Assembly: GCF_032062135.1 (NCBI RefSeq)
Contig: NC_092859.1
Span: 29,067,965-29,131,964 of the forward strand
Reading direction: 5' to 3'
DNA length: 64,000 nt
Source: Pyxicephalus adspersus
Lineage: Eukaryota; Chordata; Amphibia; Anura; Pyxicephalidae
Part shown: positions 34,126 through 44,935 of the stretch, in pieces
Position numbering within the stretch: position 1 is the first letter of the stretch
Layout of the letters: each line of letters opens with the position of its first letter
Made by a program: the position numbers and the translations under genes
Notes under the pieces: model-generated
The model's input: only the letters and a program-made list of their open reading frames with translations
What the model was told of the DNA's origin: nothing
The model's database searches: none

Positions 34126-36481
34126 TGACTCAGCAGCCCAGCTCACTATGCTTCCACTTCCGCAAGCAGTTCCATTTACCCTACATCCCCCTGCCAGCAC
34201 TAGTATCATGCTCTAAGCAATGATTTGGCAGCTCAGCCCATCTTATCCCCTTCTAAGCATGTCTCTTTAGTAGTTTTGCTCACCCTGCTTCCTCCCTCCT
34301 GATTTGTCTCAGCATCTGCTTTCACAGCAGCTCAGCTCACCCTGCTCCTTCCTCTTAGCAGCTTTGTACACCCTAGGTTGCTGTAGTGAGTTTGCCCACC
34401 ACTGTATTAAAGCCTTTATTTTCTATTTAGAATGGAGTAAACTTTTAATTATTCAGTGGGCATAGGGAGGGCTGGATGAATCTATGGGTAAAAGCACTTA
34501 AACTAATTTGCCGGCTCTACTTTGAACATTTCTGCCCACACAGAATTTATTATGCCACTGTTCCAAGATGAATAATCATTTATTACTGATTAACTTATTT
34601 TATCTAATTTACATGAGTGTGTCTGGAAGGTCCAGTACCTTTAATTTGTTCTTTTCTTTGATGACTTAATGCAAGGTCACTTACTTCCCCTATTACCACC
34701 GTGTGCAGCCTCTTTGTATGATGTTACGGCTTCCGTATTACATTTTACCCATCAGCTTTATAGTAGCCCTTTTATAACAGTCACGATCAGTATATGGAAT
34801 GAAACTCCTTCTGCCCACATCTAATTCTCTGACGCCTACTCTCTTGACATCCTGTAGTCAACGTTATCACCTCTATAATGATTTCATCATAATTGCTTGT
34901 GAACTGCTGATGGGTTTGAGCAAACCAGTCATGTTTTCATTGAAGTACAATTCCAGGAAGGTTTTGCTGTGGTGCCTAAAATAAGAAAGTGCTGTTTGAC
35001 ATTAGACAGATGAAACACATGTTTGAGAGCAGTTTTGTCCGGCAAAGGACTTTTTTTCTGTATATCCAGTCCTGAGACATTCGAAGGCCCTGCCTGCCAG
35101 GTATGCATATCTAAATTAGTAAAACTTATTTGACCCTTCCCTAGCCTGTGATTGGGCAGTAAAAGGAAAAGCAGCAGACATTTCTGCCCTTCTGCTCTTT
35201 CTCCTTAACAGAATGTTCTTTCTTAGAGGGGGTGCTGTTCAGAATTAGGCTGTAAAGGGCCACACATTTGGTTCATTTCTAATATAACTAAACATTAGCC
35301 CTGTTAAAGCTAACCAAGGGTAGCTCTTTTTGTACACAGTGGGCCCACTGTTATTTCAGCCCATTGTATATAAAAGGGTGGTGAACATTTTGATTGGCTT
35401 ACATTGTCAGTGAACAGGACTGTCCCTGGCTCCACCAGCCAATGAGAAGGCTCACCACCATTTTCATTGATGATGGGCTTACAAAGTGGGTTTACGTTGT
35501 ACTGCATTCATAAATACAGAGCTGCCTTTATTTGCACTTTTTTATTTTCAGATTTAAAAGGTGTAAAGAAATGTTTGACTTGAAAAGTCAGTATTACAAT
35601 GAACCAGGGTATTTGCAGCTCTAGAAGTTCCGGCTCCTGCCTATCAATATAAAACCATTGTGATAGAACAAAGTTCTCTAAATAGTCTGATAACTAATCA
35701 CTATCCCTTCTCCTTTTTCCAAAATTGTCTGATGTGTAACCCCCTATATATTAATATGGAGCAGTTACCCTCCACAATAATTGGTGACAATCTGTTTATA
35801 CAAAAAACAGCCCTCCAAGGCACCTCAAAGATCATCATCCATGAATCAATGTAGATGGTAACAAGATAAAATATGCTTTTACTTGCCAGCTGAAACACCT
35901 TATATATATTGTATCATATCTTAAAAGGCTTTTAAATGTATCTCACTCTTATCCACGTTTAGTGGATGGAAGATCCATCATTTATCTAGATCCAGATACT
36001 GTGGGTGCGCTCAGTTTCTTTTTTCCCATATTTTGCAGATTTTCTCCTATTAAAGTAAATTGAACCATACTTTAAAAAGGTTTTTGCCTTCCTCTGAGCC
36101 AGCTGTATATATAATTCTATTTGGGATTTCTGGGTTTTCTAGTAGGTTTATTTTCCTTGTGGTTGAACTTGATGAATGCTTGATGAAGACTTTTTCAGTC
36201 TGTCTAACTTTGTAACATAAATTTACTTTCCAACGTTGCATCTACAAACCTTTCACCTATGAGGTCAGCTCAGCTATTTGTTCTTTTCATGGCAGGAACT
36301 GTTTTCCAGCCATTGGTGGACAGGTAAAGGGCGAAAGGTGAGTATTGTTTCAAAGAACATGGTTTATTGTAAGTCACCTATTCACAAATATTTGCTACAA
36401 ATGGGTTTGATTGCAAATCTGTATATTTTGTAGGCTAAACAAAATGATTGCAGCCCTATGAAAATAGTATGAATACACCAC
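34126..36481. other. Unique DNA, no gene seen
   Basis: Repeat-poor sequence without coding signal. An inverted repeat at about 35370-35460 is listed separately. Confidence 0.5.
35370..35460. repeat. Short foldback
   Basis: GGTGGTGAACATTTTGATTG followed by GCT is inverted as AGCCAATGAGAAGGCTCACC followed by ACC, with a loop of about 40 bases. Weaker pairing (GTGGGCCCACTG; GATGGGCTTACAAAGTGGG) may extend it to about 35330-35495. Confidence 0.55.
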
Positions 36482-36699
36482 AATGGGCCACAATCAAAGC
36501 TCTCCAAGAATAGAGAAGATAGACTATAATGGATTAACCTGGGTGACCCAGGTAGTCTGCAATGGATCTGCCCAGAAATTTTGCCAACTAATAGCAAATT
36601 ATTTTAAGAAATCAATTCCAGGTTTGAAGGATTGCCCAGGTTTCTTAATGATAGTCTATCTTTTCTAGCTTTGGAGAGATTTAATAAACCAGGACCAAT
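36482..36699. mobile_element. Palindromic frog-type MITE (copy 4)
   Basis: The left side CAATGGGCCACAATCAAAGC and the right side TTTAATAAACCAGGACCAAT match the family. The inner pair AGATAGACTATAATGG / TGATAGTCTATCTTTTC is retained. Confidence 0.75.
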
Positions 36700-37639
36700 G
36701 CATTTCATATTTGCGTTCTTCCTATACTGTCGTCTGCATTCAGTCACATAACATCAACTAATGGTGCTAAATGATGTGAAAACTTTTGCAAACCAAACCA
36801 AGGCTGATTGAACCATTCCAGGTCTTCATCTGATTAAGGGCTTAGGAGGGCAATATCAAGGGCCATCAGCTCAACATCATATTTGTATTGGCCTAGGGGC
36901 AAATGTCCCCCAGCTCTGAATGGCTCCTGCATTGACTGAAGGCAGCTCAGTATAACTTTACAATAAAATGCAGCACTTATGCACTAACAATTATGCACTA
37001 ATATATTCAGAAACACAGTCGCTTCCAGATTTGTGCTTTGTTGCTGTCTCATTGTAACATAAGGACCGTTCTAATGAACATGAACCTGAATGAATGAAAA
37101 GTCACAGGACTGTTTTAAAACAGACGTCACTCTTGCTTGAAAGCTTGACTAGGGCTCTGTGTACGTCATGCAGCACCTGCTCAGCCCCTCAAGTCAAATG
37201 GACCTCTTAAGAGTTGATTTAGTTAACGACCCCTGCAATTCGGCATAATTAGGCCCATTGGATGGAGGACGTGGTTAGTCTTGTACTCAGTGTGATAATT
37301 AGCCTCTTCAGGATGTGCTAGGAGAGGATATTTCCTTAGAGATCCTGGAGGCAGAGGGGAGATGATTAGAATGAATTAGGTTCTTTAACAATGAAATGCA
37401 ATCACAGGGAACCCTCTGAATTCATGCCCTTATATTTTTTAACCCCACGAGGGCTAAAGGCAAGCTCAAGCATTATAACCTATTAAAAAGGCCTACATGA
37501 AATCAAGAATGCATACATGTGTTCCTATCAATCTACCAGCTCCATAGAAATCTATAAGGATGAAGTATATGCTCTTAGACATTGGATTAATTGAAGCCCT
37601 TAAAGGAATGTATACAATGCAATAGGCCTTAGAGAAAAA
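36700..37639. other. Repeat-free DNA; possible conserved noncoding element at 37140-37470
   Basis: 37140-37470 is complex and repeat-free, with CATGCAGCACCTGCTCAGCC, GTTAACGACCCCTGCAATTC and GTGATAATTAGCCTCTTC. It contains an E-box (CAGCACCTG) and TAAT cores. No gene is seen. Confidence 0.3.
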
Positions 37640-38190
37640 TCTAGGTAAATGTATAGTGACTTGTGGGGAGAGAGTTGTCTATACCTGCATAGGAGGCAGT
37701 GTTAGGAGATGCACTTCTGGCATACCTGCCATTGGCTGCTATGGCTTTATAGCCTTTCTGCTCTCAGTGACCAGTGCTTGTTCTAGCATTAAGCTGGGCT
37801 CATCTGATGCTGATGTGTTATTTTATTGGATTTATTTTTGCTAGCCCTGCTTGTTTCTGACCCACTGATTGTATGCTGCCCAGACTGACCTTTCGCCTGT
37901 GACCCTGACTCTGCTTTCTCTTTACTCTTTGGATGCCTTGCCTAATGGACTGATTACCTGTGTATGACTTCTGGTTCTGTTTTCTAGACTTAGCTGGAAT
38001 TTTTTGTACTGTATTATCTGTGGGTTCCTGGTATTCTGTCAGTCCTTCCCCAGATGCCAACCCCTTGTGCACAGAAGTCCTAAAGGAAACTGTGTGCTGG
38101 GATTGTGCATTTAACGGGGGCTTGCTATAGGCAAAGAGTTTGGCGTTAGATTGAAGGACTGGTGTCTGATGAGCACTGACAAGAAAAAGT
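37640..38190 (+). repeat. Dispersed frog repeat, probably transposon-derived
   Basis: The text GACTGATTACCTGTGTATG, TTCTGGTTCTGTTTTCTAG, CCCTTGTGCACAGAAGTCC, GTGTGCTGGGATTGTGCAT and AACGGGGGCTTGCTATAGGC resembles a dispersed repeat I recall from ranoid frogs. Ends and class are not determined. Confidence 0.45.
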
Positions 38191-38284
38191 TAAAAACATT
38201 TAAGGAGGCTTTTCTTGACCTAGTAAATAGTAAATCTACTTTACTTGTAGATTTATCCAGTTTCCCCATTAACTCATAAATTAG

Positions 38285-38622
38285 TTATGATTAAAGCGAA
38301 GGTAAACTCAAAACTAACCCAAAACAATAAAATCACACTTACCTTCAATCCCGCAGATCAGTCTGTCCATAGGGAGGTTTCTTCCATTGGGTCCTGCGTC
38401 GTCCCGGTATCTGTCTATGGCCTGGGGCAGAGGGAGCACCAGGCGCCACCATATTCACCTCTCTTCTTTCGTGTTCTGGTTCCTACGTCACCCGATCTCG
38501 CACTGTGCAGACACAAAATTGGGAAACATAGATGGGAAAGAAAGTTGCAGATCTCACTGTGCATGCGTGATATTGGCAATTTTTGCCTTTTTATGAAAGG
38601 GCTCCAAGAGCCTCCCATGGCT
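38285..38622 (+). repeat. Dispersed repeat abutting the hAT element
   Basis: The block from TTAAAGCGAAGGTAAACTC through CTTCAATCCCGCAGATCAGT, GGTTCCTACGTCACCCGATC and CACTGTGCATGCGTGATATT to CTCCCATGGCTTA is GC-richer than its flanks and looks like a frog repeat. GATCTC(G)CACTGTGCA occurs twice inside. It ends where hAT-like text begins, so it may have displaced the hAT 5' end. Confidence 0.45.
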
Positions 38623-38624
38623 TA

Positions 38625-41587
38625 GATGAAAATAAGGATGATGATGACCGTGATGTCACCTGGGAACCACCGGTGCATGTAAGGGCTAGCACCAATTCCA
38701 AAACAGACGTAGAGGAAAGGCAGCAGCAGCAGCAACAGACTGGGGATGAAGGGGCTGCCAATCTGCCTCATATCAGTCCCAAAGAAGAGACAGAGGAGTG
38801 GGCACAAGCAGGGGAATAGTCAGAGACAATGTAACCGTGGGGGAGGTGGAGCTGGAGCAGATGCAGGGCACCCAGCAGACGCAGGCAAAGAAAAAGAGCA
38901 GCAGATTGGTTGCACGCACCTCTCCAGTGTGGTCCTTTTTCATGCTGAAAGATGATGACGGGTGTGCAGCAATCTGAATCCTGTGCCACAGGTGGATCCA
39001 CAGAGGACAGGCCCGATCACATTTGGGTACAACATCCCTGCTTTCCCACATGCACAAGAACCACAAACCAAAGTGGGAGCAGTACTTGCGTTCTCTTGAA
39101 GAAGGTGCAACCACGTCATCGTCTCTTCTTCCACCTCCATTGACACCTTCTCCATGTCCAACTGTCATTGCTACTACGTCTCAGGAGGTTGGTGCCAGCC
39201 AGACTTCTAGCAGCGATGAAGTATGAGCTTCTGCCAATAATTCTCCTCAATTCACGTCTATCCAAACTATTGGCCTTGCAGTTACTGCGGTACAGCATTG
39301 TGGACTCGGCTCCCTTCCGTGACCTGATGGCCTGTGCCGAGCAGCCGTGGAATATACTAAACAGGAATTATTTCTACCGCACCGCTGTACCCAGTTTACA
39401 TGGGCATGTAATTGGTAACCTCTCCCTTGGCATTTTCATTCTCGGTGTCTAGCCAAATCCACGTCACCATGGACAGCTGGACAACCAGGCATGGAGTGGG
39501 ATGCTATCTGTCCTTCACCACTCACTGGGTGGCCTTGCATAGCTCAGTGGGCGGTAGTCTGCAAGAGGCATTACAGCATCTGGTACCCCCCTCGAGGGGT
39601 GTGGTGGGCAAGCATGGGCCACCCCAGTCCTCTCCCTCCTCCTCCTGCATTCCTTCTACTGTCAACCCCTCTTTTTTTGACACTCCTCCGGAAAGGCCAG
39701 CAACAGACGACACTGTGGTTAAGCGGGCACAATCCCTCAAGCACATAAGTTGCCAGGCAGTGCTGAAACTGGTGTCCTTGGGGGAGAAAAGTCACACTGC
39801 CAGAGAACTCTTGTCCGCTTTGCACAGAGAGATTAAGGCTTGGCTGACCCCCTCCCTACGGCAACTACGGCAAGGTAATATGCGACAACAGGGTCAACCT
39901 TGTGGCTGCGCTGCACATGTGCCCTGCTTTGCGTACGTACTGAACCTGCTGGTGCAGAAGTTCCTCCGCACGTACCCAGGACTGCAGAACTTACTGAGAC
40001 AGGCTCACTCCATCTGCAGCCATGTTCGCCAATCCCCTACTGCCGCAGCAGCGCTTAGCAAGGTCCAGCACCAACAGAGGCTGCCACCTTATACACTGAT
40101 TTGTGACACTGTGACTAGATGGAACTCCACCCTTCACATGCTCCAGCATCTGTGTGAGCAAAAGCTAGCCATCCACCATTACTTGGTCCGCGTGGTGCAT
40201 GAAGGTAACGGGGGCCTTGGTACAGCCACACAACTGAGCTATTTTATCAGTGACCAGTGGCTGCAGTGAGTGGGGAGCGGTCAGGCTGGAAGGACGTTAT
40301 ACCCATCATCTTTCTGCTTAATAATACCCTGTGTGGACTGATGGAAAGTGGAGATGGGAGAGGTGGGGAAGAAATGGGGGAGGAGGATGAGGGTGACATT
40401 ACACTCCATAGCGCACAGCCAGCATCAGGATGAGCAAGAAGGGACAATGCCCAGCATCAGGAGTTTCAAGAGGAGGAGGAGGAGGAAGATGATTATGATG
40501 ATGATGATGAGGGGTCCTGACAGTAGTGACACCAAGCTTAGGGCATCCATTGTTCTGTCCGAAAGAACCCTCAGTACCGCTGGCGGAGTGGTCACAGACA
40601 ACTGATCATGACTGTCGCCGGAAAATGTCAATCTCCTCACCTTTTTGAAAATAAACAAAAGGTGGGTTACTAACAACTATCATATCGCCGCTGCAGATGT
40701 CACTGATTGACTGACACAAGTACTCACTGGTCAACCAAGATGCCTCTGTGAACCCACAGTGCTCCTGTGCTGAGTCTGTGGCTGGCTATCACCAACACCC
40801 TGTCAGCTGAGCCTGCCTCTGTTGAATTTTTCGGCTAGGTAATGCAACAGCCAGGGGTATACACTACACCCAGCTCTCCATGACACTTACCAATGCAGTC
40901 TCCCTGGCGATAGCTGACCAGAGGCCACACACTGCTACTGCTCTCGCTGACCCACGCTCCGTCTCTGGTCCTCCATCCTTTTGCTGGCGCAATATCTTGG
41001 TCTGGCCCTTCTAAGTTTAATCACAAACTTCAGATATTTGATTTACACACTTCTGGGTGGCATTGACGATGGACTACACCCAGCTCTAGATGGCAGTTAT
41101 CAATGCGGTCCCCACTCCGTCTCAGGGCCCACCACCTCCTCCTGCTGCTGCTGTCGCCTGTCAGTACTCCATTCACTAACACGTCATCCAGATCATGATG
41201 TCAGCTAGCAATGCCGTCTCCTGCTGTTTTAACGGCAGAGACTGTTGCTAGTGGGTTGAGTTCACACGTAGCGCCACTCTTTCTCAATGTCCTAATGTTT
41301 ATGCTGCCTTCTGTACGCTGTCCATCACGCAAAAATCCTATTTGCCTGTCATTTTCTGGAAAACCAGAAGGTCTTTTAGAATGTTTGTATTTTTCCCTTG
41401 ATGCCACTGCTCTCCTACACATACCTAGCTAATTTGGTGGTTCTAACATGTATAGGGGCTTTGCTATTAATGTTTAAAGTCAGCCCATTGACTTTAATAG
41501 AAATCGGTTTGCCGAAATTTTGCAGACCCGTCGGAAGTTCAAGGAAATTTTCACAAGACTGTCAGAGGCCTTCTTGCTCATCCCTAA
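38625..41587 (+). mobile_element. Decayed autonomous hAT transposon, 5' end missing
   Basis: About 3 kb with a hAT-type transposase relic (see next entry) followed by a roughly 0.9-kb 3' region containing two related blocks (CTACACCCAGCTCTCCATG near 40863; CTACACCCAGCTCTAGATGG near 41076). The right end near 41587 reads TTCTTGCTCATCCCTAA. No matching left inverted repeat (TTAGGGATGAGC type) was found upstream, so the copy is 5' truncated or rearranged. Confidence 0.65.
38925..40660 (+). pseudogene. hAT-family transposase pseudogene (BED finger plus DDE/dimerisation regions)
   Basis: The relic would have cut and inserted the hAT element. At about 38927-39090 a BED-type finger is visible: VWSFFMLKDDDG, a lone LCH, then GTTSLLSHMHKNHKPKWEQYL, with one in-frame stop and only one of the two zinc-binding cysteines. 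The frame then shifts. The 285-codon frame at 39412-40269 carries VTMDSWTTR (first catalytic region), HTARELLSALHREIKAWL, VLNLLVQKFLRTYPGLQNLL and TRWNSTLHMLQHLCEQ, all typical of hAT/ZBED-like proteins. Around 39875-39915 the expected Asp-Asn region reads in another frame. A low-complexity acidic part follows, then a C-terminal SERTLSTAGGVV / LSPENVNLLTFL dimerisation segment (about 40555-40650) with two stops. It is inactive. Confidence 0.85.
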
Positions 41588-41673
41588 TTTAAAGCAATCA
41601 GGACTTCCTAGCTAATGATACAACCCAGAATTTCTTTCACTTTTACACATTGCCTATTTTGCAATAATTTAAA

Positions 41674-41949
41674 CAGTGTTATTCAACCTTTTTTTCATGG
41701 GGTAACTTTCAGATCTTCAGGGAACCCCCACTAAATATACAGTATATTAGTGTGGTGGTCAGTGGAAAGAACACCACTAGCATTGTTGACTATTGAGAAG
41801 AATGTCACCCTTACAGATAGCAAAAAAAAAAAAATCCTTGGTGTCACCTAAATTGACCTGGGGGGCACAAACTGCTGATTGTTTAAGGAACCCCCAGCAA
41901 CCTCTGGGGAAACCCTGGAGTTTTATGGAACCCTGGTTGAGAAACACTG
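41674..41949. mobile_element. hAT-type MITE with CAGTGTTTCTCAACC ends (copy 1)
   Basis: The left end CAGTGTTATTCAACC and the right end GGTTGAGAAACACTG are inverse copies; length 276 bp. The family matches the element at 52511-52807 (shared GGAACCCC, CATTGGTGT and AAACCCT blocks). Possible 8-bp flanks (AATTTAAA / ATCTAAAA) match only in part. The interior TATTAGTGTGGTGGTCAGTG resembles the 31-bp minisatellite unit at 14.9 kb. Confidence 0.75.
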
Positions 41950-42110
41950 ATCTAAAATATGCTCGCCAAATCTTTTTCCTCAGTTTGGCCAACCTACCCC
42001 AATATTGTACACTTTCTGACGGACAATATTTAGCATTTGGAAATGTTGTACTGCAGTTGCCAGTGCTTTGTCCTATCAGGTGACCTGCAGTGTATAGGAG
42101 CTAAACACAC

Positions 42111-42299
42111 TGAGGCTGATTTATTAAAGCTCTCCAAGACCGAAGATTATCATGGAGAACATGGGTGATCCAGCAAACCTGAGATGAATCTGGTCCAGGA
42201 TGAAAACATTTGCCAACTAATAGAAATTGATATTTAGGAAATCCATTCCAAGTTTGATAGTCTGTCTCATCCAGTGAGCTTAAACAAATCAGGTCCAAT
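42111..42299. mobile_element. Palindromic frog-type MITE (copy 5)
   Basis: The left end TGAGGCTGATTTATTAAAGC and the right end TTAAACAAATCAGGTCCAAT belong to the family. GGGTGATCCAGCAAACCTG is retained on the left; the right half is more decayed. Confidence 0.75.
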
Positions 42300-43420
42300 A
42301 GTAGAGATCAGTGGGGGACAAATGGTCATCATATTACTACCTAATCACAAGATGAAGGTGGGTAGGTGAGCAGGTTGCATTACTCTGCTGCAGAAGTGAA
42401 AAGTTTTGGCCTCAGGTTGCCTCTGCTGTCACTGGACTCAAATGGTGGAAATATGAATCATTTTTCAAGTAAAACAATTCCCATCTCTGTATATCGAAAT
42501 AAATTTAGCTGTTTGCTGGAATTTTAGCTTTAACATCCTTCAAGCAGAGGTCTGCTTCAACATGATGAGGCCTCTACCAACCCCTCAAGCAAGTGCCAGG
42601 GTTGCCACATACCCAAGTCAATCCACTTTCATGGGTAATAATATGTTATAAAAATAGAAAGAAAGTGGCACATTTCTTTTTTGACGTTCATTTTAACCCA
42701 ATCGAACACATCTCCTGCAGCGATGGTGATTATAAGCTGCTCCAGAAGTGATGGAAACAAGCCGCCTTTACAGCGCTGCGCTCCATAGACAAGGCTTCAC
42801 TATCTCTTCTCATTAAGCCTGCTGTCACCTGGGGCTCCTTCACCCATCTGCCAGTGCAACATTGCCAGTTAATAATACACTTTATGCTTTGCTGGCACCT
42901 GGCCGCAAAGACGTAGCGGCTCACCAGCGCAGCTCTACAGAATAAAAACTGGGAAAATGAAGTTTCCTTCACTTCCATGTGTTCAGCTTAAACGCTCTCT
43001 TGCAGATGAGCGTGTCAGTGAATGTGTCTGAGTGGTCCGCCAGTCAGTTCTTCAGCTTCAGAGAGAAATCCATAACATAAAATTCTGATAATTTTCCATC
43101 AAGTTGGTGAAAACTTGGCCTGAAGATGAATCCAGGCAGCAAGGCATGTTACAATGACATCTGTGAGGGTAAAAATGTCAGTGTGTCAGTCAAATTCAAT
43201 CCAGAGATTTATACATTTTTTTCTTATCTTAAAATAATAAAATTAACATGTGTCATTTTCCCCTTTTTCTTTCATCCATTCTATAAATTATTCCTTTTGT
43301 TATTTTGTAAAGCTAGGATCGGAGCTATGAATAAACACTGCAATGGTTTAACCAATCTCTCTCTTGTACCTTCTGATAAATTCTGTTTGCTGTAAAAAGC
43401 TTTTTGTGTGAGAAACACCT
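42300..43420. other. Repeat-free DNA; possible conserved noncoding element at 42690-43050
   Basis: 42690-43050 is complex and repeat-free (CACATCTCCTGCAGCGATGG, GCACCTGGCCGCAAAGACG, GTGTTCAGCTTAAACGCTC) and GC-richer than its surroundings. It is a candidate regulatory or conserved element. No open frame there is convincing. Confidence 0.3.
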
Positions 43421-44198
43421 GGGAGTCTACAGCAAGGCACCAGAACATGTCTTTATTGGATCCAACACTTCTCTGGTCTACAGCAAGGCATCAGAACATG
43501 TCTTTACTAGACCCACCTTTATCCCTGGTCCACAGGAAGGCACCAGAACATGTTTTACTGGGCCCACTATTTTCCTGGTCTACAAAAAGGGACCAGAACA
43601 TTTCTTTATTGGACCCAACACTTCTCTGGTCTACAGCAAGGCACCAGAACATGTCTTTATTGGATCCAACACTTCTCTGGTCTACAGCAAGGCACCAGAA
43701 CATGTCTTTATTGGATCCAACACTTCTCTGGTCTACAGCAAGGCACCAGAACATGTCTTTACTGGATCCAACACTTCTCTGGTCTACAGCAAGGCATCAG
43801 AACATGTCTTTACTAGACCCACCTTTATCCCTGGTCCACAGGAAGGCACCAGAACATGTTTTACTGGGCCCACTATTTTCCTGGTCTACAAAAAGGGACC
43901 AGAACATTTCTTTATTGGACCCATCAGTTTCCCGGTCCACAGCAAGGCACCAGAACATGTTTTTACTGGACCCACTATTTCCCTGGTCTACAGCAAGGCA
44001 CCAGAACATTTCTTTATTGGACCCATCAGTTTCCTGGTTCACAGCAAGGCACCAGAATGTGTCTTTATTGGATCAAACACTTCTTTGGTCTCTAGCAAGG
44101 CACCAGAATGTGTCTTTATTAGACCCCCCATTTGCCTGGTCTACAGTAAGGCACTAGAACAGGACCCACTCCTTATTTGGTCCAGAGCAGGGCATCAA
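43421..44198. repeat. 51-bp minisatellite with 306-bp higher-order repeat, left segment
   Basis: About 15 copies of a 51-bp unit, GGTCTACAGCAAGGCACCAG then AACATGTCTTTATTGGATCC then AACACTTCTCT. A block at about 43461-43617 recurs identically by eye 306 bases (six units) downstream at about 43767-43923, so multi-unit duplication was recent. The unit is 17 codons and lacks stops in two frames, which gives a 328-codon frame (43404-44390) and others. Their 17-residue periodic products (for example FIGSNTSLVYSKAPEHV) have no recognised function. Confidence 0.95.
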
Positions 44199-44840
44199 TG
44201 TCACACTTCAGGAGATGGGGCATCTAGGGGGCGTTATGGCTTTCCCAGGAGTGGTGGGAGCCCTGAGAAGGAGTCTAAGCAGTATTCAGGTGTACTCCAG
44301 AGCATGTGTAAGGATAGTGGTGAGGATGTTGCACTGCAATCCTTGGGTACACAAGGGTGGGCAGGACGATGGACGGTACAAAATCACTAGGCAGGAGAAT
44401 TGTCAAGGACGTTTGGGGTTGAGACACACAGCAAGCAAGAAAGGTCAGGTACAAGCCAGGGTTCAAGAACCGGAAATCAAGGACACAGGGAAAACAGGAG
44501 ACACAGGAAGCAACAGGATGCACAGGTGACACAGAAGACACAGGGATCACTGCAGACATAGAGGAAGACTGAAACAGCACAAGGGAACTGGCGGGGAAAT
44601 GCCAGAATGGACAATAAGGGGCTAACACAGGAGCTGGACAGGGAGAGCACTGATCTAACAGCAGGTGTAGAGGAAATGCCAAGCAGAGCTAGGGGGCTCG
44701 GCACTAGTGGAGACACGTTGCACAAACGCAGAGTGCTGTTTCTGAGCTACCTGGAAGAACAGACATGCCTGGGCTCAGAACTGTCCACATGCGCAGGAGA
44801 AATGTGCCTGCACTTTACCAAGGAAGAGGTACGTGTGACA
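44199..44840. mobile_element. LTR-like element (probable solo LTR), second copy, inside the 51-bp minisatellite
   Basis: A 642-bp insertion beginning TGTCACAC and ending GTGTGACA. Flanks are ATCAA (44194-44198) and ACCAA (44841-44845), a 5-bp target duplication with one change. It is homologous to 15565-16291: GGGAGCCCTGAGAA, CCTTGGG(C/T)ACAC, GGTACAAAATC, CAGCAAGCAAGA, AGGGGGCTCGGCACTA and TGCGCAGGAGA occur in the same order. Array units continue on both sides. No gene is seen in it. Confidence 0.8.
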
Positions 44841-44935
44841 ACCAAAACATGTCTTTACTGGACCCACATCTTTCTTAGTCCACAGCAAGGCACTAGATCA
44901 TGTCTTTACTGGTTCCACATCTACTAAATTTAGCT
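44841..44935. repeat. 51-bp minisatellite, right segment
   Basis: About two divergent units (AACATGTCTTTACTGGACCC, GTCCACAGCAAGGCACTAG) after the LTR-like insertion, showing that the insertion lies within the array near its edge. Confidence 0.9.

Noticed and set aside
39491..39825. Additional plus- and minus-strand open frames inside the hAT transposase region
   Set aside because: They are shadows of the transposase reading frame in GC-richer DNA.
43404..44390. 328-codon open frame as a repetitive protein gene
   Set aside because: It is the translation of a stop-free 51-bp tandem repeat running into an LTR-like insertion. A second plus frame and minus frames are equally open, and no promoter or splice context is seen.
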